DNA of 64,000 nucleotides from Boothiomyces macroporosus (lineage: Eukaryota > Chytridiomycota > Chytridiomycetes > Rhizophydiales > Terramycetaceae). Each line of letters opens with the position of its first letter. Position 1 is the first letter of the stretch. The translations under genes and the position numbers were made by a program. Of this stretch, positions 1-11,676 are shown one piece after another. The stretch covers positions 1 to 64,000 of the forward strand of contig JADGKB010000020.1 of the NCBI GenBank assembly GCA_027604185.1, in the 5' to 3' direction. The notes under the pieces were generated by a model. That model had not been told where the DNA came from, searched no databases, and saw nothing but the letters and a program-made list of their open reading frames with translations.

Positions 1-1
1 A

Positions 2-206
2 AACCTAGCAACCTCAGGAAGCAAACCAAACCTAGCAACCTCAGGAAGCAAACAAAATTTAGCAACCTCAGGAAGCAAACCAAACCTAGCAACCTCAGGA
101 AGCAAGCATAATCTAGCGGCTAGCAAACAAAACTTAACCTCCACAGGAAGCAAACCCAATCTAGCTGCTAGCAAAACAAATCTTGCAAATTCAACAGGCA
201 AATCGC
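2..206 (+). repeat. 27-bp tandem repeat inside coding sequence
   Basis: Four near-perfect 27-bp copies start at 2, 29, 56 and 83. They are followed by degenerate 21- and 27-bp units to about 206. In the frame that continues into the downstream gene each unit encodes nine residues of the form NLATSGSKP. The frame stays open from base 2, so the repeat is translated, and unit lengths that are multiples of three preserve the frame. The array runs off the left edge, so its true copy number is unknown. Confidence 0.9.
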
Positions 207-3200
207 TACCATCATCAGCAAGCCCATTGAATGATGAAAGTCAGACTCCAGCGTCACATTTAGACTTATATAGTTCTGCCGTAACTGCAATGCCACAAAG
301 TCCCACCCTTCAGCAGTATTATTTTCATAATTTTAGGGATACCAATAATAGGGATTCTCAGCAGCAAGTTATCATCACCGAATCTCCTTCGGAGAATGTT
401 CTTTTTGAAAAATCAGTAACGAATTCTCCACCGCAAATCAAGCTAATGGAGGCATCTACATTGAGCTTAAATCACATATTACAACAGGAAAACCAAACTG
501 ATGAGCTGCCCTTTGAAGCAGGAAACATATTGATTGCAATCACCGATTATCATGCTCAAGATTTGGATGAATTGGGTCTAAAATTTGGCGATGTTATAGA
601 ACTTGATATAACCCCAAAGGAAGATGAGTTATATTGGCTGAAAGGAACTATTCAGTCAAATGATATTAGAAATGGCCAGCAAGGTTTCTTTCCAAAAGCA
701 GCAGTCGAGCATTATGACCCAAATAAAACCTATGAACCACCAGAACCAAAAAATGAATCCCCTGCAGATGATATCGGGCTTGTAGAACCAGTTCCAAGAG
801 GAACTACAGTGGTGGCATTGTATGATTACGAACAAACAAAACAGGATGAGCTAACATTTACTACAGGAACTTCAATCATAGTTATGGAGTGTCCTGAAGG
901 CGGTTGGTGGAAAGGAGTTACAGGTATGGAGGAAAAGAAGCCGGTAACTGGTTGGTTTCCGGCAAATTTGGTAAAAGTTAAAGAAAAGAATTCTGCAATT
1001 ACCAGCCATGAACGACCAAAGTCGGCAGAGCCTCCAAAATCAGCAACATTGGAGTTGCCCAATCAAGATAATCGAAAAGTGTCATGGTTTAGAAGACTTC
1101 GATCCAGCAATGACTCTGGACCAGAAGAACATACCAATATCCGTCGAAATAGATCAACTTCAGCTCCTCCAAACAAGAATGAGATTATTTACTCTGATGA
1201 GCAGTTGAATGGGTCAAAAGAATCTTCAGAAATGTTTCCGCCCAGTGTACCACAAACTCCAACACATTCATCTACGCCTTCCCATACACAAGAGGATTTT
1301 ATCAGACGTAGAACAGAAAGCATAGTTCGATCTCCACAAACAAATTCCACTGCTTATGAGATTAAGCCAATTGGAGACGATGAAACATTTTTATCGTCTG
1401 GAGGTAGAAATTCTAGGACTTCAATAATGATTGCCAAGGGGGAAGAAGGTAGTATTGTTTCCCGTTCCCGAGCCGAATCCTCCAATAGAGGCACCATATT
1501 TATTGCTGGACAATTGTCACCAGCAGAGATATTTCAAGGTGCAATTGATCAAAAAGTGCAAGATCTGATCCCTCCTAGCGTGTATAAATTCCTGTCAGAC
1601 AAGGAAAAACAACGACTCTCGGTGGTATGGGAGCTGATTCAAACCGAAAGAGACTATGTCAGAGATTTGGCAATTATTGTAGAGGTAATGATTCAACTAA
1701 TTATAGATGTTTATGAAACCTATGCAAAACCTACCGAGTATGCTCCCTAAAAATATGCAAATGTTGTTTGCAAACGTGGAGCAAATTCTATCTGTTAATT
1801 CAGATTTCTTATATTTGCTGACACAGATTGAAGATATCAGGAATATCAATGCATACGCTGAAGTTTTCCTTACCATGGGGGAGAGGTTTATGTGTTATAT
1901 TCCATATTGTAGCAATCAGCAAGCAACCTCTGCAAAGTTCATAAAGTCTCTTCTTTCCAAAGGCGAAATCAAGTCTTTTCTGGAGGAAGTATATCGCAAT
2001 CCTATGATTAGACAATTGGATTTACCCGGATTCTTGTTGAAACCAATACAAAGAATATGCAAATACCCTTTATTGATCAGAGTAATCGCTGCTAACTGTA
2101 GGAAATGATTAAAAATACTCCTCCAGACCATTCAGACTTGATTTCAATCAATAAGGCAATGGAGAGAATGCAAAACTGCGTCGCGACAATAAATGAATGC
2201 GCACGTAAATTAAATGGAATGAAGCCAATGTTAGAAGTCCAAAATAGATTTTCAGAGAAAATTAATATTGTAAGCTCAAACCGATTCCTTGTTCGTGAAG
2301 ATACAATTCAAGTTATGTTTAGTGACAGTAAGAAAACCAGAAAAATGTTCATGTTTAACGATATGCTAATTCTGGCTCGTAAAGATTGGAGAGATAAACA
2401 TCATGTAATTGAAAAAACTGCATTAAAGGATATCAGAGTATCTGATATTTCTGAAACATCTGGTGGTCAAGGTAAGCCCTGTTGATATTAGGAGTGGGCA
2501 GTACTTTGCTGCTCGAAATCGAAATCTTGGCTACTAGTGAATACGATCAGCCAAATCGATATATTATTGCACTTGCCTCAATCCAAGAAAAACAGACCTG
2601 GTTGGATGCTTACAAGAGTTTGGTACGATATATCGTAAAGTCAAAGAACATAAACGATATCACGATGACTTCATCCAGTGCAGATGCTGCTGGAGAAGAT
2701 GATGACAATGAAAGAGTCCTTCATCATCGGGAATCATTTATGGAAGACGATTCAACCAGGGCAAAGAAATTCGATTCTTCACAATATGATTCTCAAATTG
2801 CCGAATTGAATGCAAAAGTTGAAGCACTTGAAAAGATGATTGCAGATAAAGATGGAAAAATTAAAGAATGGGAGACTAGAGTTGTAAAATTCGAGGAAGA
2901 TGGAAAAGCCGAAGTTGAGAAATTAAAGAACGCAATTTCATCAAAGGATGAGGAACTGAAAGCCTCAACATTATTAAATGGACAATTGACGACGCAGGTC
3001 GAGTCTTTCAAAATGCAAACACAACAATTACAGACTCGGCTTGAAGCCAGTGAACAAGAGCAAGAAAACTTATCAAAAAGTAAAGCTGCAAGTGCACAGG
3101 AATATGTTAAAGAGATTCAATATCTAACGAAATTGCTTAAAGATCAGGAGGAGTTGACAGAAAAGCAAATTTTACAAACTAAACGACAAGAAGAAATTAC

Positions 3201-6200
3201 TCTGCGACAAGAGGAGGAAACTGTTTTGAAACAACGCACAATCATTGAATTGAACGGCAAATTAAATGATCTATATGATTCAATGGACGAAAAAGAAAAA
3301 GCATTCAAGAAGGCAGATGAGAAATCAAAAGCCACTATAAAGCAGCTACAAGCAGATCTACAAGATGTCACAGAAAACCTGACGAAAAAACAAAATGCAC
3401 TTGAGCTTGTCATTGAAGCGGTAGATATGGCGGTCGCACAATTAGCCCCAATGAAGAGAAATATGTCTAGTTTCGGCCTTGTAAAGCGTGGTGTATTGTC
3501 ACCGTCGATTAGCAAAGTACGAACAGAGTACAGAAAGGCCTCTATTGTAAATGATGAGTTTGGTTCCCTTCAGTCATTGATTGATGAATTAAACAGAACA
3601 GTGCAAAGCTCATTGCAACTTAGAGACGAGAATTTGCAGCTCATTGAGGATCAAAGCAATAACATTAGCCAATTATCTGAACAAGTGAATGCTCTGAAAG
3701 GAAAGTTGATGGAAAAGGAAAGCAATATCAATGATACTTCTCACCAATCTACTATGCTTCAAAAGAAAATTGCAGAGCTTGAGCAGTTGCTGAATGACAG
3801 TAGATCTCAGATAGCATCATTAAAGAAGATTCAAAGTGATCTTGAAAATTTGACGGAGGAGCAAAAGGTGCAAAACAGAAAAACTATAACTGAAAATGAA
3901 TTAGTGGTTATCGAATTGAAATCGCAACTTAAATTAGAATCTGACAATACAAAGGCCTTGTCGCAAAAGTTGAAATTACTCGAAACTGATTTGAGCTCAA
4001 AGGATGTACAAATTAAAGATCAGTCGGCTGTAATTCAATCGCAAGCGTTCAAGATCCAAAATATGTCTGGTGATGTCAATGAAAAAGATACCAACTTGAA
4101 GCAAATAAGTGATAGAGCTTCTAGTCTGCAACATTTGGTGGATGAAATACAAAATGTTGTTCACATTGCACAAACAGATTCAATGGTTACTTTCCCACAC
4201 CATGGCGGGCTATTGATGCAAATCAAAGCTTTTATTGAATCAGCAAATACTACAGTTGCAGATCTTCAAAAGAAATGTGGAGAGCTAGAACATGGTTTAA
4301 ACAATCTCAAAACTTTGGGAGCTCAAAAACAAGAAGATTTTGCCAAACTAGAGCTACAGCTCCAAACCAAAACTTCAGAGCTAACTGAGCTGACTATCCA
4401 GTTTAGCAAAACCAAAGAAAAGCTGGCTCAATGTAAAACCGAATTATCCGACGCCAAAGAAGAAATAGAGTCCATGAAAATGCTTCTTAGCCAACAAAAA
4501 CAGAATTTGGAACAGGCTAGAGGAACAATTGAACATATGAAAATCACTGCTTCTTCAACCGATAGGCAACAAAAGCAAACTCAGGCAGCTTTGGAAGAGG
4601 CTAGAAAAGAGTGCATCGCCGCACACGATCGAATTAAGCAGCAGCAAGCAATATTACAAAAAAATAGTGAATCTATTTCCGAATTAGAAAGGAAATTCGA
4701 GGAGCAGCTTGCTGATATTCATGAAAAAGATACATATGCTGAAAATTTGAGTCGGAAAATCAAAGAGAAGGAATCTGAAATTGAAGAGCTCCGGTCTACT
4801 GTGTCATTACTTCAGAATAAGCTCAGCAATCGAGAAATCAACATTAAAGAATTGGAAAATAAGTTGGCACAGATTCAGAAAGACTTTGTAATAATAGACT
4901 AATGTTAGGAAGAAAAATCTCTCGAACAAGGAAAAGTAATCAAGCAACTCAAGATTGAAGTAAACGATTTGCAAGAGCTTCACAACTCTTACAAGCAGCA
5001 GTCAGGCGTGGATAAAGAGAGATTCAAATATGACTTTGAAAGAGATGTAACCAACTTGAAAGCAAAGATCTCTGATACTGAAACACTTTTGTCTTCTGCT
5101 CATCAGAAAATCCAACAAAAAGAGTACAAATGTAACGAATTGGAGCAAGCTGTCAAAGATCTGAAATTTAAACTGTCCGAGCAAGAATTATCCATTGCCA
5201 ACCTTCAATCCAAGATTTCGTCCAAGGATGCAAAGCTATTAGAACTAGAATCCAACAATATGAACTTCATTTCTAATAACAACTCCTTGAAACAGAAATT
5301 GTCAGAGAGCGAAAGTCGAATATTAGATATTCAATCAAAGTTGAATGAGGTTGAAAGTAGAAATCAAAAAATGGAAATTAATCTGTCTGCCTCGTCCGCA
5401 AATAATAGTTCGCAAGAGCAGCGAATCCAGGAATTGAAGAGCCAAATTGAAGATTACACCGAACAGGTGAAGAAGCTTGAACGAGAAAAGAAAGATTTAG
5501 AGTCTCAGATGGAGCAATTAAACTATACTCTAACATCGCTAAACAAAGAGCACAGAAGTTTGAAGGAATCCATGGAGGATTCTCAATCAAAATTATCCAA
5601 AGCAGAAACACAGGCAAAGTTGTTTGCAAAAGATGCCCAGAGAGACTTGGAAGCAATGGAAGAAAAGTACAAATTGCTCATGGAGCGGGAACGCAGTGAT
5701 AAAGCTTTGGAACTAGCGAGTGTAAAACACGAACTCGAATCCTTGCGAAAAAGTGCTACTGATGAAAAGTTGAAGCTCAAACAAGACTTTGAAAGTAACA
5801 TGGCAGAGCGTATAAAGTCTCATCAAAATGAAATAGAAATGTTATCCAAAAAGTTTGATTTCCAACTTGATGAGCTGACTCAACAACTCTCCAGGGCAAA
5901 AGTTGACTCTAAAGAGAAGACTGAAGAATTAAAGCAGCAACAGCAAATTGAAATTAATCAGCTAAAGGCAAAAGCAGAAGCTGCGAGTGATTCATCACGG
6001 AAAACAATCAGCGAACTTCAGGAAAATATTCACTTTTCTGAAAAACAAATTTCAAAACTCGAGGAATCTCTGAAATTCAAAGAGATAGAAGCCGTTAAAG
6101 TAGCTTTAGAGCTTGAAAAGGCCCAAGATGAAATCAAAAAACTTAAGCTGTCGACCATATCCTTTGAAGAGGGTAGCTACGCAAAAATTAAGTCATTGGA

Positions 6201-9012
6201 GAGGGATTTAGAGGAAAAGAATATCAACCTTGCAAAAAGGCAGGAGGAAATTGAAGAGATGAATGAAAAGTTGGAGAAAACCCTTGCTCAACAGGAAGCT
6301 TTAACAGCAGATTTGGTTAAAGAGAGGGAACTGAGTGCTCAATACTCTAAAAAAGTAGAGGAAGCAGGGTTTAAAATATCTCAAACCGAAGCAAAGTACT
6401 TTTCTGAAATTTCTTTATTGAAGAGTGAAAAGCAAGATGTTGAAATCAAATTCCACGATCATCTACTTACAATAGAACGCATGAAGACTATCGAAGAATC
6501 TCACAAAGAAATGATTCGCAAGTTAGTTAGCGATATTGAATTAAACAAAGAGTTGCTTTCAAAGAAGGAAGGTGAGATAGATGCTATAAAGGAAGAAAAG
6601 CATAAACTACAAAGTTCGATAAAAGACCACGAACATACTGTAGACAAAAAAACCAAGGATATTGAAACCTTTGGTGTTCAGCTAAGAGACCTTCAAGAGA
6701 CACTGAAAGTCCGCCAAGAGAAAATCTATACTCTGACATTGGAAAATGATCAAATATCTGCTCAAAATAAGCAACTCATTCAAGAAATTGAAAACCTGGA
6801 GGAAGAGTTATCAGATTCAAAGAAAAACCTAAAGAAGGCAGATGAGCATCACAAAGAGGAGCTGAAAAAGACTGCCAAAGAATCAAAAAAGAAGTATCAG
6901 ATCGAAATGGAGGAGCTTACTAGCAAACTGACTGCTGAAAAAATGTCAGTTTTAGAAAAGCAGGAGCTTGAGTTTAAATCAAAGATGCAGAGATTGGTGG
7001 ATGAATTTGAAGCCTACAAGACCAGTGCATCTAACGACTTGACGGCTGCAAAAACTCGTAGTCAATTGGATGAAGAATCAAGAAAAGAATTACTCGAAAA
7101 AATAAACATCTTGGAGGAAGAAGTGGGTGAAAACAATTTGAGGGAGGATAATTTGGTTTCTGAACTAGAAGATAAAGTTAAGCAAATCTTACAATTGAAG
7201 AAGAGATATAAAGGTTCGGAAGAAGAGCACAACAATTTGCTAGACCAACTGCGAAGACTGGAACAGGTCAACAAGGATACAGCTGACCAACTTACAGAAA
7301 TGTACGATAAAAATATCGAACTCCAAATGCAAAAACAGCAAGTAAGCCTCGAATTGGAATACTCACAAAAGCAGATAGCTCAACTTCAGGATTACTCTAC
7401 CAAATACGCGGAAGCTCAGAAAACGTTACAGGATTTGAATAACGCTTTGGCAGACAAAAAGAAGGAGCTTCAAGACATTGAAACTCAAAATGAAGCGCTA
7501 AAGAAAATGGTTGTGAAACAGACCAAAAGCATTGCTAGTATCCAAATTACCTTGTCAGAAATTGGATCTTTGCTGGAAATTCAAATGCCCTGGAGCAGTG
7601 AAGATATTATTGCACTCCCTGAAAAAATGAAGAATGCATTCAAAGCGGGCAAGCTCAGACAAATAGAATCGATCGATACCAGCTTACTTCTAAATGTTGT
7701 TACAACTGTCAAGGATTTGGTGAATGAATGGAAGGAATTGAAGAAAAGTACGGTAAACCAAACACACACAATTCAAGATTACCAGTTGATGCAAAATCAT
7801 GCTGAGAGTCAGCTTAAAGAAGCCTCCATTGCTATGGAAGTTATAGAAGCTCGATTAAGAAATCAGGAACTTCAATACGGCAAAGAGAAACTAGAACTGA
7901 AGCGAAAACAGGAAGTTCTGGAAAGGAGCTTGGATGAAGCACTTTACAAACTGGATGTTTCTACCAAAAAATCAAAAATCTTGGAGGAAAATATTGAGGC
8001 TCTCAAAAAAGAAAAACAAGAACTTGAAAAGGATTTCATTCAGTTGTATGAGAGATTGCAAACTAGTAAGAATGAGTTTTCTCAACAAACGCAGCTAATA
8101 TATCAGGATTCTTCTGCCTTGATCCAACAAAATGAATCTTTGAAATTCCAGCTTTCCAGGCATAAAGAGCAATTAAAAAGCTTGTCTGATCAACTATCTG
8201 AAACCAGTAAAGAAAAAGCATTTGCCAACGAGATGTATCAAAAGACGGAAATGCTGTTGAAAGAGGCAAATGAAAATATACTTAGATTGACTGACCGCAT
8301 ATCATCCCTACAAAAAGAAGTTCAGTTTTCAAGCAAAGAAAGAGACCTGTCAAATTCGAAAATTAAAAATTTGCAGAAAGACATTGATGACCTAGTAATA
8401 GCAAACAATGAACTTCAAGTTTCAAAAGCCCAGTCTATACGCGCCTTGGAAATGGAATTGGAAAAGGAATTGAAACAAATCCAGACCCTATCAACCACAA
8501 TTTTGGAATCAAATTATCTTTTGGAAGATTACAAAAAATATAAAGCAAAGTATGAAAACCTATCCAATCAGTACAAGAAGCTTGAGAATGAAAAAGATGG
8601 GCTTGAACATCAGTTGCAAAAGCAAACTGTGGATTTGAATAACCTTCAGTCCGAAAAAGAAATCCAAAAAGAAAAGAATGCAGAGTTGCAGCATATATAT
8701 GATTCCATTAAAAAAGAAAAAGAAGGGTTGGTGCATGAACTACAGAGTGTCAAATATAAAAAGTCTCCATTGGACCAGATCAGAAATCTTTCCAGAAACT
8801 CTTCCTATAGTAGTTCAGTGGATGACAGGAAGCTGTTGGACCCCAGAACGACACTGGATTTGAAACTGTCAAGGAATAGCTCAGTGGTTGATAAAGATGA
8901 TCGTAAACCACTAGAGCCAAGAATACCTTTCGATTTAACTCATTCACGCACGTCATCCTATGCTGAAAGCAAGCTGCTTGATCCTCGAATTGTAATTGAT
9001 GACAATATTTAA
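2..9012 (+). CDS. Giant SH3-SH3-RhoGEF(DH)-PH coiled-coil protein, 5' partial
   Basis: Exons 2-1684, 1707-2081, 2102-2471, 2492-4887, 4909-9012, separated by introns of 22, 20, 20 and 21 nt; 2975 residues are visible and the N-terminus lies outside the window. After the repeat come two SH3 domains (about residues 175-240 and 267-326; ALYDY, GGWWKG, GWFPANLV), a serine-rich linker, a DH domain from about 536 (ERDYVRDL, then KPIQRICKYPLLIR) and a PH domain (about 740-880). About 2000 residues of nearly unbroken heptad coiled coil rich in E, K, Q and L follow. DH-PH modules activate Rho-family GTPases and SH3 domains bind proline-rich partners. The coiled coil suggests a long dimeric tether, perhaps linking Rho signalling to cytoskeleton or membranes (inference). 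I know no standard family with this order. The introns are needed to join DH and PH in frame. Confidence 0.85.
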
Positions 9013-9215
9013 GTTGTAATATATTCCTTTAAAAATTTCAAGGTGCCCAAACAAAATCCTCGGGACTGGTATTGTGATCGTCCCAAATTCTTTATTATTG
9101 CCGTTTACCCAAACTAATAAGAATCTGGTTTCGAATAAAAAACACAATTTATGTGCATTGAAAGCAGGAAAATTGGCTGGCGGATAAATTCCGAATTAAT
9201 ACAAAAACAACTTTA

Positions 9216-9536
9216 TTATGCAGTTGGAGCACTCTTTTCTCTCTCACTTTTCAATTTTTCTAGTTTCGATCCCAAATCACTTATAGAAAATGATGTTGAT
9301 GGTGTGTTTGGTGGCGTAGTTGGTGTATCAATAGAAGGGCGTCTAGATACGCTATACTGCACTCCTTTCTTTATTGGGATTGGGATTTGTTGAATGGATG
9401 GCTGTGGTAGAGGAGGTTTTTGTTCTGTATTCATTTGGTGGCGGTTGGGAAAAGTTGAAAGAATGCTCACAGACAATTTTGTTGCTGCTATATTAAAATT
9501 GGGTAGCCCAGCATTAAAAGCTTGTATGTGATTCAT
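9216..9536 (-). CDS. Possible 3' exon of an unresolved small gene
   Basis: This open frame of 106 codons on the minus strand is proline- and serine-rich, with PPLPQP and a charged tail ending SAPTA before TAA. The frame stays open upstream to about 9565. Between there and an ATG at 9924 lie short protein-like stretches in shifting frames, as expected for a gene cut by roughly 20-nt introns. One plausible 21-nt intron lies near 9800. I could not build one consistent model and recognise no family. The ATG at 9924 would be divergent from the PPR gene start at 9950. Confidence 0.35.
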   Translation of the reverse strand: MNHIQAFNAGLPNFNIAATKLSVSILSTFPNRHQMNTEQKPPLPQPSIQQIPIPIKKGVQYSVSRRPSIDTPTTPPNTPSTSFSISDLGSKLEKLKSEREKSAPTA

Positions 9537-9949
9537 ATGAATAGGCGGTAATTTATCCGATCCGGAGAAGGTTCAATTCACCAATATTGCGTCTCTAAAG
9601 AATGTCTCTAGCTAATCTGCAAAGCTGTCGAGTATTCCCACTACATATTGACGGAAGTAAGACCGACCTTATATAGTTCAACAATTCTTGAAGAGAGGAT
9701 TATATGATATGTTCTCAAGAATCCACCCCGTGGAATTCAGCTTTCTGAGCCTCCAAGTTTGATGAGACAATTGTGAATACAGAAAATAACGTGAATTCCT
9801 ACTTGATATGCAACCCAACTACAGCGAGTAAATACCAGAGAAGGGGTGAGCCTAACAACTGTTCGCGGCGTAGTAAGGACCATATTCCTACAGTTCCTTG
9901 CAGATTGCGAAAATGACAAATCATTCGTCAGCTAAAATTTTTTCAAAAA

Positions 9950-11596
9950 ATGAAGATACTCAGACACCTACGAGGACATTCAACAACACTCAATCAGATA
10001 CCAATTCAGATGTTGAATCAGTTGCAGCTGCCATGTAAATTATCCTCGCAGATTAATTCTCCAAAAAAACAAAAATTAAATTCCTGGAGTTGGAGGAAGG
10101 ACCCCACCAAGATTGCGAATATGATTGAGCAAACGCTACTGTCAAACCAGCCCATTCTGTTCCATGATTTGCTAGACATCAATTTGGACGATTTGACAAA
10201 AATATTGAAATTATATTTAAAATACCAAAACTTGTCGGATGCCATCAAATTATCAAAGCGATTTGAAATCAATGAACTGGCTTACAATTTGTTGTTCCAC
10301 ATATGGATAAGTACGGATTGTTTCCCTTCTGCTCAAATACTGTTGGAAAAATTTGAACAGCTGGACATCAAACCAAGTGAAATATATTTACTCAATTTAA
10401 TCAAATCATTAAAGCGACAGCATAGATATCAGGAAATACCCACAGTTTTATCGCGGATGGATGAATTCAAGAATTTTCCGTTTCTCAGCAAGGATATCAA
10501 CAAACAAGATTATAAGCAGTGTTCAAAGAAATTTCAACTAATGCTATGCGATTATATGAAATCAGTTGAAGTTTGCGAATACTTTTACTTTCCTTCTTTT
10601 GAAATGAAAGCATCATTAATAGCAGCTGCTATCTATAGTAGACAGTATCTCACAGAATTTTCCAACTGCCTGCGGAATAATAGTATATCCCCAGTTATAG
10701 ATCTCGAAAAGCGAATAATAACGTCAGAAATAGAGCGGAATAATCCCAATAGCAATATAATTCGATCAGCAAACGACACAACCATTGATTATTTGGAAAT
10801 ATTTAAAGAATTGATCACTCAAAAAGCACCAATATCATGCTACTCACGATTAATCAGTGCCTTCTTGTCGGTGAATGATCATGAATCAGCTACACTTATT
10901 TACGAGATTTGTTTAAGGCATTTTAAACCAAGTCCATATGTAATTCATCCCTTCATTGTTTACTATATCAAAAACAAGGACCTGTCAGCTGGAATTAAAT
11001 TGTATGATAGTTACTTGGAAAAAGGAGGATACCCTACAACCCAGCTAGTGTCAGCACTAATGAAATTATCAGTTAATTCTGATGAAATAGTCAGGTTCTA
11101 TAATCAATCTAGGAGGTTCAATTCCAATATCCATTATAATCTTTTATTCACACATTTGCTTCGCAAAGGGGATTATAGTCAATTGAAAATTACCAGCGAC
11201 TTGAATCATTACAATTACATAGAGTTGGCTAAACTCTTGCGGCAACAAAAGCGCACTAGAAGGATTGTGAAATTATTTCAGCAGATGACTGAAAATGGAA
11301 TTGCCCACTCTCCAACATCCTTTTTGCTATTACTTGATTCCTTATCGGATAGAAAGGAAGTAAGCAAGATTGAATATCATATCAAGCAAAATCAAGAGCT
11401 TTCAAAGCAGGTTTTCAATCAAATCGTATTGATCTACGCGAAAACTTTACAATTTGAAAAAGCTGCGTTCCTGCTCAGCAAACATAGAAATCTAAAGACA
11501 TTCCTACAAGTGCAGGCGAAATGCAAGGATTTTTCTAAATTGGTTGAAGAGTGTGATCCAAAATTAGAATCCTGGTACAAGCAGCTGTTTGGCTAA
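9950..11596 (+). CDS. Pentatricopeptide-repeat (PPR) protein
   Basis: One uninterrupted 548-residue frame from ATG 9950 to TAA. It is almost entirely helix-turn-helix repeats of about 35 residues with PPR-like spacing, for example the blocks around FPSAQILLEKFEQLDIKP (residues about 125-142) and RRIVKLFQQMTENGIAHSP (about 438-456). PPR proteins bind RNA, usually in mitochondria, where they act in transcript processing or translation. The basic N-terminus could be a mitochondrial presequence. The target RNA cannot be read from the sequence. It is one of few long genes here for which I found no intron. The repeats are divergent, so individual boundaries are uncertain. Confidence 0.7.
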   Translation: MKILRHLRGHSTTLNQIPIQMLNQLQLPCKLSSQINSPKKQKLNSWSWRKDPTKIANMIEQTLLSNQPILFHDLLDINLDDLTKILKLYLKYQNLSDAIKLSKRFEINELAYNLLFHIWISTDCFPSAQILLEKFEQLDIKPSEIYLLNLIKSLKRQHRYQEIPTVLSRMDEFKNFPFLSKDINKQDYKQCSKKFQLMLCDYMKSVEVCEYFYFPSFEMKASLIAAAIYSRQYLTEFSNCLRNNSISPVIDLEKRIITSEIERNNPNSNIIRSANDTTIDYLEIFKELITQKAPISCYSRLISAFLSVNDHESATLIYEICLRHFKPSPYVIHPFIVYYIKNKDLSAGIKLYDSYLEKGGYPTTQLVSALMKLSVNSDEIVRFYNQSRRFNSNIHYNLLFTHLLRKGDYSQLKITSDLNHYNYIELAKLLRQQKRTRRIVKLFQQMTENGIAHSPTSFLLLLDSLSDRKEVSKIEYHIKQNQELSKQVFNQIVLIYAKTLQFEKAAFLLSKHRNLKTFLQVQAKCKDFSKLVEECDPKLESWYKQLFG

Positions 11597-11676
11597 TCGT
11601 TGGAAATGAAGGTGTGGATGTAATATATTAACTATTGTGGTATTCAAATCTTTTACGAGTTAAATCTTTTTCAAAA

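Noticed and set aside
3144..3515. Long antisense ORFs opposite the coiled-coil and dynein genes
   Set aside because: They mirror coding bias of the sense strand, encode S/F/L-rich low-complexity peptides and match no family.
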